Assembly (NCBI GenBank): GCA_019423835.1
Contig: JAHZAR010000073.1
Location: 1-10,959 of the forward strand
Length of the DNA: 10,959 bases
Source of the DNA: Clostridiales bacterium
Lineage (GTDB): Bacteria; Bacillota; Clostridia; Lachnospirales; Lachnospiraceae
Direction of reading: 5' to 3'
Positions 6,566-10,959 of the stretch are shown here, piece by piece. Made by a program: the position numbers and the translations under genes. Below the pieces are notes generated by a model that did not search any database, had not been told where the DNA came from, and saw nothing but the letters and a program-made list of their open reading frames with translations. Position 1 is the stretch's first letter. Each line of letters opens with the position of its first letter.

Positions 6566-7252
6566 ATGAATGATGCACAGATAAAGGCAGTGATTTTTGA
6601 CCTGGACGGACTTCTGATTGACAGCGAGATCATTTCCTGCCGCCTGTATCAGGAGCTTCTGCGGCCCTACGGCCATAGCCTTACGCTGGAGGATTACGCA
6701 TCCGGATACAGCGGCAAGCCTGCGCCGGTAAATATGAGAAAGGCGGTGGAAACGTACGGGCTTCCCTTCCGCGTGGAGGAGGGGCTGGAGAAAATCTTTG
6801 CCATGGAGCGGGAATACGTGGAGCGAGGAGTCCCCCTGAAACCGGGAGCAGACAAACTGCTCAGCTATCTGAGGCAAAAGCAGTATAAGATTCTTCTGGC
6901 AACCTCCAGCACCAGAGACAGGGCTTTGACGATTCTTATGAAAAATGGAATCGATCAGTTCTTTGATTACATGGTATTCGGGTACGAGGTGGAGAAGGGC
7001 AAGCCCTGGCCGGATATCTTTCTGAAGGCCTGCGAAAAGGCACAGGAAAAACCGGAAAACTGTCTGGTGCTGGAGGACAGCGAGGCAGGAGTACGGGCCG
7101 CCTGCGCTGCTGGAATTCCCGTAATCTGTATCCCTGATATGAAACGGCCCGGGAAGGAAATTCTGAGGGAGGCTGCCGGAGTGATGGAGTCTCTTGAAGA
7201 TGTGGAGGGCTTTCTGGAAGAACAAGAACAGACTGGCCGGGCGGAAGCATAA
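6566..7252 (+). CDS. HAD-superfamily hydrolase, beta-phosphoglucomutase-like
   Basis: Small-molecule phosphatase or phosphomutase of HAD subfamily IA, 228 aa. Catalytic motifs are FDLDGLLIDSE (D12 nucleophile, D14 acid/base), LLATSST (S114), EKGKPWPDIF (K146) and VLEDSEAGVRAA (E170, D171). This spacing closely matches beta-phosphoglucomutase. The helical cap between motifs I and II (about residues 20-90) has GYSGKPAP where substrate-specificity residues fall in relatives. Most such proteins act on sugar phosphates, but the exact substrate is open. The start is set by AAGGAG (6551-6556), 9 nt before ATG 6566, which begins one base after the CAT-like stop. The acidic C-terminal tail (EDVEGFLEEQEQ) is normal for the group. 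It is the last gene of the operon, followed by a terminator at 7279-7342. Confidence 0.9.
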   Translation: MNDAQIKAVIFDLDGLLIDSEIISCRLYQELLRPYGHSLTLEDYASGYSGKPAPVNMRKAVETYGLPFRVEEGLEKIFAMEREYVERGVPLKPGADKLLSYLRQKQYKILLATSSTRDRALTILMKNGIDQFFDYMVFGYEVEKGKPWPDIFLKACEKAQEKPENCLVLEDSEAGVRAACAAGIPVICIPDMKRPGKEILREAAGVMESLEDVEGFLEEQEQTGRAEA

Positions 7253-7278
7253 AGATCGCAAAAGATAAATAACAGAAA

Positions 7279-7342
7279 CAAACGCAGAATGCGGCCAAGG
7301 AACGGTTAAATTCCCAGCTGTATTCTGCGTTTGGCATTTTTT
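7279..7342. terminator. Probable bidirectional intrinsic terminator
   Basis: CAAACGCAGAAT (7279-7290) and ATTCTGCGTTTG (7322-7333) form a perfect 12-bp stem with a 31-nt loop. On the plus strand it is followed by TTTTTT (7337-7342), ending the HAD-CAT-HAD operon. On the minus strand the stem is followed by TTTCTGTTATTT, so it may also end the convergent ECF sigma operon. The long loop is unusual. Confidence 0.72.
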
Positions 7343-7407
7343 AATAAATTTTGTCTGTAAAATTTTCGCCCGTGCCCGGAACCCGGGAAAGAGGATTCAG
7401 GGCGCAG

Positions 7408-7430
7408 GCCTGCAGATGAAAACTGCAGGC
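7408..7430. repeat. Short inverted repeat downstream of the TM2-like gene
   Basis: GCCTGCAG (7408-7415) and CTGCAGGC (7423-7430) form a perfect 8-bp stem with a 7-nt loop. It lies 22 nt past the stop codon of the minus-strand membrane protein. There is no U-run on either side, so it may stabilise the mRNA 3' end rather than terminate. Nothing else is evident in 7343-7451. Confidence 0.4.
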
Positions 7431-7451
7431 TGTCTGCAGCAGATACCGGAA

Positions 7452-8027
7452 TTACTGATCCGGCCCGGAACGATCGGATTCGTCCGAGCTCCTGTCCTGG
7501 TTCAGTTCCTTTGATTTGCCGCGTATCAGGAGAACTCCGGCAGCAATCAGCGCTGCGGCCACAACGGTCTGAGGAATCATGCGGGCCAGTGCATAGATGA
7601 AATCAATGACCGACGGCGGCAGCAGGAGGAAAGGGAGAAGATGGTGACAAATCAGGGGATACACGTTGTTCCACAGTACGGCAGCTCCAAATAAGATCAG
7701 GCAGCCAGCCGTAAATCTCCTGTGACTTCTGAAAAAGGAAGTGCCGGCTCTTATGCTGCTTACGTGGATCAGATAGTCGTCCTCCAGGGCATAAAACTCT
7801 TCGTCAGGCAGAGAATTCAGGTTGTTAGTGTGAAAAAAGCTGTAAAACCACACTACCGGCGAGAGGAGACTCAGCACATAAAAATTCAGAAATCCTGAAA
7901 AGGCGAGAAGCAGGAGAAAGAGAGCCATCAGGCTGGTGCCCATTTTAAAGAATCCCAGATACATTTCCCCGGCTCCCGGAATCAGGGACCAGAGAAATGT
8001 CAGCAGTTTATTTTTCTGTCTTGTCAT
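7452..8027 (-). CDS. TM2-like multipass membrane protein of an ECF sigma operon
   Basis: A 191-aa membrane protein without a recognised enzymatic motif. The N-terminus SLIPGAGEMYLGFFKMG (14-30) resembles the start of TM2-type domains (PGxGxxYLG). Likely membrane segments are about 31-65 (a hairpin of two), 105-127 and 151-169, separated by a hydrophilic loop at about 66-104. The last 20 residues are charged and Ser/Asp-rich, probably cytoplasmic. ATG 8027 is preceded by TGGAGGT (plus-strand ACCTCC, 8036-8041) at 8-nt spacing. Its start overlaps the anti-sigma gene by 20 nt, so its translation is probably coupled. The operon context suggests a role in sensing or responding to envelope stress together with the sigma/anti-sigma pair; this is inference only. 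Confidence 0.82.
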   Translation of the reverse strand: MTRQKNKLLTFLWSLIPGAGEMYLGFFKMGTSLMALFLLLLAFSGFLNFYVLSLLSPVVWFYSFFHTNNLNSLPDEEFYALEDDYLIHVSSIRAGTSFFRSHRRFTAGCLILFGAAVLWNNVYPLICHHLLPFLLLPPSVIDFIYALARMIPQTVVAAALIAAGVLLIRGKSKELNQDRSSDESDRSGPDQ

Positions 8028-8517
8028 ATCGAAATACCTCCAGATTCATTAATCGGTTAAGCTGCTCCGTGAAATCACTGACCCTTTCTTTCAGCGACTC
8101 GGTGATCGGGATATCGTGCCGGATATAGGGTGCAGGGAATTTGTCAGCGGCCTCTGCCATTCGGTCTGCCCGCCCGGAAAGCGTTGGCATAAAGGCCAGG
8201 AGCATCAGAGAGCAGGCGACAGCTGCGCCCACGCGCAGACTGTAGAAAAACAGCTCCATCCTTTTTGTGAGCGGTCTGCGGACCGGACGGCTGACTGCCG
8301 GGACGGCCGACTTCCGGGACGGCTGTCTGCACCGGGACAGGATTTCCGCCTTCAGGTGAGCGGGTGCCCTGACTAACTCCTGCTTTTCCACGTACTCAGC
8401 CAGCCGTGCCTGGCAGAATGGACAGGAAAAAAGATGTTCACGCTCCGCGCTGTCAAGACTTGAAATGGGACGGCCAGGTTTCAGGTGGCCGCGGATTTTT
8501 ACAGGTTTATCTGTCAT
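8008..8517 (-). CDS. Zinc-binding anti-sigma factor (ZAS/zf-HC2 type), membrane anchored
   Basis: A 169-aa protein that probably binds and holds the ECF sigma factor encoded just upstream. A His-x3-Cys-x2-Cys motif, H28-LFS-C32-PF-C35, is the core of the zinc-binding anti-sigma domain. A single membrane segment follows at about 91-112 (FYSLRVGAAVACSLMLLAFM is within it). The extracytoplasmic C-terminal part (113-169) has no recognised domain. ATG 8517 is chosen over ATG 8538 because AAAGGAGG (plus-strand CCTCCTTT, 8527-8534) lies 9 nt upstream. The gene overlaps the sigma gene by 11 nt and the membrane protein gene by 20 nt. Release of sigma would need either a conformational change or proteolysis; the sequence does not say which. 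Confidence 0.83.
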   Translation of the reverse strand: MTDKPVKIRGHLKPGRPISSLDSAEREHLFSCPFCQARLAEYVEKQELVRAPAHLKAEILSRCRQPSRKSAVPAVSRPVRRPLTKRMELFFYSLRVGAAVACSLMLLAFMPTLSGRADRMAEAADKFPAPYIRHDIPITESLKERVSDFTEQLNRLMNLEVFRYDKTEK

Positions 8518-9052
8518 GGGGAAACCCCTCCTTTCCATACAGCTTTCTAAGCATCCCTTTGGCCCGGTAGATCTGGGTCTGAAGGGTTTTGATGTTTTTT
8601 CCCGTTTTCTGTACAAGCTCACTGATTTCCATTTCATAGTAGTAGTAGTCAAGGGCCGCCTCGCGGTAAGGAGATTTAAGAGCACAGCAGCAGCGGTAGA
8701 GCCGTTCCCGCACTTCTTTTTCCAGGTAATCTTCCTCGAGGGAGTCAGAAGACGGAAGTTCTGTAAAGAATTCCTCCTCTGTTGGGACAGAGCGGCGTCC
8801 GGCCCGTTTGGCCCAGTCGATGCACTTGTTGGTGGCGATTTTGCACAGCCAGGCCTTTGCGCTCTGGCCGTCAAAAAGGGAGATTGCCTTATAAGCAGAG
8901 AGAAAGGTTTCCTGTGTCAGATCTTCTGCATCAAAATAATTTTCCGTATACTTGTAGCAGATCGAGAAAATCAGGTTCTGATACTGGTCAATATAGGCTT
9001 CCAGCTGCCTTTCTGCATTGATAAAACCGCCTCCCTTCTGTTGCCCTCTCAT
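8507..9052 (-). CDS. ECF RNA polymerase sigma factor (sigma-70 family)
   Basis: A 181-aa sigma factor with only regions 2 and 4, hence the extracytoplasmic function group. Region 2 spans about 16-83, with FDAEDLTQETFLSAYKA (40-56) as the hallmark and AWLCKIATNKCIDWAKR after it. Region 4 spans about 115-172, with the helix-turn-helix around ISELVQKTGKNIKTLQTQIYRAKGMLRK. The only canonical start upstream of region 2 is ATG 9052, which has a poor RBS. A very good GGGAGG (plus-strand CCTCCC, 9030-9035) lies inside the ORF, 7 nt before an in-frame ATC at 9022, so the true start is doubtful. It overlaps the anti-sigma gene and is probably autoregulated from the promoter-like element at 9058-9086. 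Confidence 0.9.
   Translation of the reverse strand: MRGQQKGGGFINAERQLEAYIDQYQNLIFSICYKYTENYFDAEDLTQETFLSAYKAISLFDGQSAKAWLCKIATNKCIDWAKRAGRRSVPTEEEFFTELPSSDSLEEDYLEKEVRERLYRCCCALKSPYREAALDYYYYEMEISELVQKTGKNIKTLQTQIYRAKGMLRKLYGKEGFPHDR
9030..9035 (-). promoter_or_regulatory. Strong Shine-Dalgarno inside the annotated sigma ORF
   Basis: GGGAGG on the minus strand (plus-strand CCTCCC) lies 15-20 nt downstream of the annotated ATG 9052 and 7 nt upstream of the in-frame codon ATC 9022-9020. The only ATG at suitable distance (9018-9016) is out of frame. It argues that translation may start at a non-canonical codon, or that this site is fortuitous. Confidence 0.4.
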
Positions 9053-9057
9053 TTCTT

Positions 9058-9086
9058 AAAACGAGAGCAGACTGCCGATCACTTCA
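9058..9086 (-). promoter_or_regulatory. Candidate ECF-type promoter of the sigma operon
   Basis: On the minus strand, a T-tract leads into TGAAGT (9086-9081), a 15-nt spacer and CTCGTTTT (9065-9058). The layout resembles ECF promoters, which have a -35 with an A-rich core and a CGT-containing -10. It would start transcription close to 9052, making ATG 9052 nearly leaderless. No good sigma-A boxes are seen nearby for this strand. Confidence 0.35.
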
Positions 9087-9169
9087 AAAAAATGAAAAGA
9101 GTTCTGAAACAGTGCTGTCCCTTTTCTATCACAGATCGGACGGGATGGCAAGACCAAAGTACAGGCTTC

Positions 9170-9198
9170 TTGCAGGCAAAAGACAAAAGGAGTATAAT
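9170..9198 (+). promoter_or_regulatory. Sigma-A promoter of cdd
   Basis: -35 TTGCAG (9170-9175), a 17-nt spacer and a perfect -10 TATAAT (9193-9198). It gives a leader of about 32 nt before ATG 9238. Confidence 0.75.
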
Positions 9199-9237
9199 CG
9201 GTGGCAGGATGAGAGCGGCAGAAAGGAGGCTTGTGGA

Positions 9238-9744
9238 ATGGAAAGACACAGGATGAAAGGGATAGAAAAAAGAAAAAAGTCTCAGGGACTGAATCAGAGC
9301 CTGAAGCGGAGCCTGATCGAGTCGGCGTTCAGCGCGCTGGGGAAAGCCTATGCGCCTTATTCCGGTTTTTATGTAGCGGCTGCGCTCCTCTGCAGGGACG
9401 GCTCTGTGTTTACGGGCTGCAATGTAGAAAACGCTTCCTACCCGGCGGGAATCTGTGCGGAGCGGAGTGCATTTTCGGCGGCGGTGAGCAGCGGAAAGAG
9501 GGAATTTACAGCTATTGTCATCGTGGGCGGCAGAGATGGAAAGGCAGAAGGCTACTGCGCTCCCTGCGGGATCTGCCGCCAGGTGATGAGAGAGTTCTGC
9601 CGTCCGGATGAATTTTTGATTCTGCTTGCCAGAACACCGGAGGATTACAAAGAATACACTCTTGAGGAGCTTCTGCCGGAGAGCTTTGGCCCGGAGAATC
9701 TGGCGGGCAGCTCAGGGACTGTATCCAGAGAAATCCCAGGGTAA
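9238..9744 (+). CDS. cdd: Cytidine deaminase
   Basis: Converts cytidine and deoxycytidine to uridine and deoxyuridine in pyrimidine salvage. The zinc site is complete: C73-A-E75 in NVENASYPAGICAERSAF, with E75 as the proton shuttle, and C110 and C113 in APCGICRQVM. The substrate-binding FSALGKAYAPYSGFYVAAALL sits just before it (31-51). The protein is 168 aa against about 130-140 for the tetrameric family, because of a basic N-terminal extension of about 25 residues and a loose C-terminal tail of about 15. ATG 9238 is chosen because AAAGGAGG (9222-9229) lies 8 nt upstream; the ORF is open further upstream, to 9112, but without family similarity. It has its own promoter and is divergent from the sigma operon. 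No terminator is evident before the 6S RNA promoter, so some transcripts may read on. Confidence 0.94.
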   Translation: MERHRMKGIEKRKKSQGLNQSLKRSLIESAFSALGKAYAPYSGFYVAAALLCRDGSVFTGCNVENASYPAGICAERSAFSAAVSSGKREFTAIVIVGGRDGKAEGYCAPCGICRQVMREFCRPDEFLILLARTPEDYKEYTLEELLPESFGPENLAGSSGTVSREIPG

Positions 9745-9772
9745 AGTTACACCGCCCTCCATGAATTGGAAC

Positions 9773-9801
9773 TTGAAAAACAGCTTCAAGTGTTGTATAA
9801 T
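9773..9801 (+). promoter_or_regulatory. Sigma-A promoter of the 6S RNA gene
   Basis: -35 TTGAAA (9773-9778), a 17-nt spacer and TATAAT (9796-9801), predicting a start near 9808. An inverted repeat, ACTTGAA (9771-9777) with TTCAAGT (9785-9791), overlaps the -35 box and part of the spacer. Confidence 0.8.
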
Positions 9802-9807
9802 GGCCTT

Positions 9808-10006
9808 ACAGCAAAAGAAAGTAATTCCTGGGATGTTCGATAACTCTTACTTTTTTTGAACCTACATTTGACATAACGGGATTCCAATATTTTTAAGCGG
9901 ATGTCAGGCCTCCGTTCGAGTGGAAGACAGATGTTTAAGTGAGGTTGCCCACCTGGCGCGGCTAGGAGTCAATCTGGTAAGAGCCGGCATTTCGGGGTTA
10001 CTAATG
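9808..10006 (+). ncRNA. ssrS: 6S RNA (SsrS)
   Basis: A regulatory RNA that mimics an open promoter and binds the sigma-A RNA polymerase holoenzyme. The region lacks a credible ORF but folds as a long rod. AGTAATTCC (9820-9828) pairs with GGGGTTACT (9994-10002), and after one bulged base GGGATG (9830-9835) pairs with CATTTC (9988-9993). CTCTTAC (9844-9850) pairs with GTAAGAG (9977-9983). After an asymmetric bubble (9851-9879 against 9971-9976), GATTCC (9880-9885) pairs with GGAGTC (9965-9970). The terminal sequences GGGATGTTCG and CGGCATTTCGG resemble the ends of E. coli 6S RNA (GAGATGTTCG and CGGCATCTCGG). The gene has a near-consensus promoter upstream and an intrinsic terminator downstream, giving a transcript of about 200-235 nt. 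The 5' end is predicted from promoter spacing and the mature 3' end is not known. Confidence 0.85.
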
Positions 10007-10041
10007 AAAAAAGCAGCGAGGAATCGCTGCTTTCTTTTTTT
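10007..10041 (+). terminator. Intrinsic terminator of the 6S RNA gene
   Basis: AAAGCAGCGA (10010-10019) and TCGCTGCTTT (10024-10033) form a perfect 10-bp stem with a GGAA loop, followed by C and seven T (10035-10041). A run of A precedes the stem, so it could also work in the other direction. Confidence 0.92.
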
Positions 10042-10049
10042 ACCTTTTC

Positions 10050-10078
10050 TTGCAAAACAGCGTCAGGTCGGCTATACT
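10050..10078 (+). promoter_or_regulatory. Sigma-A promoter of the AI-2E-type transporter
   Basis: -35 TTGCAA (10050-10055), a 17-nt spacer and TATACT (10073-10078). Transcription would start near 10085, about 40 nt upstream of ATG 10124. Confidence 0.7.
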
Positions 10079-10123
10079 GTATTGAGAAACTGCCGATAAA
10101 TGATTTGGAGGAAGCTGTGATAT

Positions 10124-10959
10124 ATGAAAGATCATGACGTAAAGCGGTACGTCTGCCTGGGACTGACGGCCGTCTGCGTGATTGCCGTCTGTATCGTTTT
10201 CTGGTACTGTATTAAGGAATGGAAGACTGTGAGCGCGTTTCTCGGAAGGCTCCGGGGAATCGCGGCGCCGATTATTTACGGGTCTATTTTGGCTTACCTG
10301 CTGGCTCCTGTCTATAACCGTGTGACAGGGGCAGGAATCCGGGTGCTGTCCGGAAGACTGAAAAGCAAAAAGCACGCGGAAGTGATAGCCAGGGCCTTAG
10401 GAACTATTGCCAGCCTGGCTGTGATATTTATGGTGATAGCGGGCCTTCTTCAGCTCATTATCCCCCAGGTAGTCGACAGTATTCGAGGGTTTCAGGCGTC
10501 GTTTCCCACCTACCTTCAGAACCTTTATTCCTGGCTTCAGAAGCTCCTTGCCGATAATGCGGAGATTGAGCAGATTGTAATCGGCAATATTCAGACAGCG
10601 GTGAGTCTGTTTGATGGATGGCTGGAGCAGGCGTTCACAAGACTTGACATGAACCGTCTGGTAGAATTTCTGACAGGCGTTTCCAGCAGCCTGTTTCTGC
10701 TGCTCAATTTTGTGAAGAACTGGCTGATAGGCCTGATCGTGATGGTCTACATGCTGAACATCAAGGATCGCCTGATCACCCAGGCGAAAAAAACAGTCTA
10801 TAGCTGTCTGAGCATCCGTCTGGCCAACCATGTGATCAGCGAAATGCGCCTGGTTCACAGGATGTTCGGCGGCTTCATCATCGGAAAAATTCTGGATTCC
10901 CTGATCATTGGAATCCTCTGCTTTATCGGGACCAGCATTCTGCACACGCCCTATGCACT
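10124..10959 (+). CDS. AI-2E (DUF20) family transporter, N-terminal part (3' truncated by window)
   Basis: A multipass membrane protein of the DUF20/AI-2E exporter family, known from members linked to autoinducer-2 export or ion/proton antiport; the substrate is not predictable here. The frame stays open to the window end (278 codons). GGAGG at 10107-10111 is 12 nt before ATG 10124, slightly long but the best choice. Hydrophobic segments begin at residues 9-28 (YVCLGLTAVCVIAVCIVFWY), then about 46-62 (AAPIIYGSILAYLLAP), then about 92-114 (LGTIASLAVIFMVIAGLLQLI). The PQVVDSIRGFQASFPTYLQNL stretch is the typical soluble part, and further segments follow near LFLLLNFVKNWLIGLIVMVYML and GGFIIGKILDSLIIGILCFIG, the latter being the family hallmark. 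It has its own promoter just after the 6S RNA terminator. The family normally has about 350-400 aa, so roughly a quarter is missing. Confidence 0.88.
   Translation, partial: MKDHDVKRYVCLGLTAVCVIAVCIVFWYCIKEWKTVSAFLGRLRGIAAPIIYGSILAYLLAPVYNRVTGAGIRVLSGRLKSKKHAEVIARALGTIASLAVIFMVIAGLLQLIIPQVVDSIRGFQASFPTYLQNLYSWLQKLLADNAEIEQIVIGNIQTAVSLFDGWLEQAFTRLDMNRLVEFLTGVSSSLFLLLNFVKNWLIGLIVMVYMLNIKDRLITQAKKTVYSCLSIRLANHVISEMRLVHRMFGGFIIGKILDSLIIGILCFIGTSILHTPYA

Noticed and set aside
5548..6633. Long minus-strand ORF (361 codons) across the HAD and CAT-like genes
   Set aside because: It is antisense to two well-recognised genes, has no family resemblance and no suitable RBS. Its His/Ser/Leu-rich composition is that of a reverse-frame shadow.
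9626..9859. Plus-strand ORF overlapping the end of cdd and the 5' part of the 6S RNA
   Set aside because: It is out of frame with cdd and crosses the 6S promoter; it has no RBS or family motif.
10397..10945. Minus-strand ORF opposite the AI-2E-type transporter
   Set aside because: The plus strand shows clear family motifs, membrane segments and a promoter; the reverse frame is a His/Gln/Asp-rich shadow.

Overview
The window looks like a chromosomal stretch from a Gram-positive, moderately high-GC Clostridia member, most likely a gut Lachnospiraceae. This rests on strong AGGAGG-type ribosome binding sites, short intergenic gaps, sigma-A promoters with TATAAT boxes, Firmicutes-type gene families and a Firmicutes-like 6S RNA. 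The assignment is an inference from style and families, not from a marker gene. I see no insertion sequence, phage gene, tRNA, rRNA or CRISPR array.

Layout. (1) 1-2923, plus strand: the 3' end of a peptide ABC transporter ATPase, an M20-family dipeptidase/amidohydrolase and isoaspartyl dipeptidase (iadA). The last two overlap by ATGA, and a strong terminator follows (2986-3029). This reads as a peptide import and breakdown operon. (2) 3030-4344: a short-palindrome-rich leader and adenosine deaminase (add). (3) 4232-4972, minus strand: a Fic-fold protein whose catalytic motif is eroded. Its 3' end overlaps the end of add by 113 bp. (4) 4995-5045: a perfect 24-bp inverted repeat with a 3-nt loop, carrying an extended -10 box on each strand. 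(5) 5103-7342, plus strand: a promoter, then HAD phosphatase, chloramphenicol-acetyltransferase-like protein and beta-phosphoglucomutase-like HAD phosphatase, tightly packed and closed by a terminator. (6) 9052-7452, minus strand: ECF sigma factor, zinc-binding anti-sigma factor and a TM2-like membrane protein, each overlapping the next. (7) 9170-9744, plus strand: cytidine deaminase (cdd) with its own promoter. (8) 9773-10041: 6S RNA with a near-consensus promoter and an intrinsic terminator. (9) 10050-10959, plus strand: promoter and 5' part of an AI-2E/DUF20 family membrane transporter, cut by the window end.

The functional themes are peptide salvage (region 1), nucleoside salvage (add, cdd, and possibly the HAD phosphatases), and stress or growth-phase control of transcription (ECF sigma/anti-sigma pair and 6S RNA). 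Most of the window is ordinary. The parts most worth a second look are the degenerate Fic protein, the palindrome beside it, the antisense overlap with add, and the odd start of the sigma factor gene.
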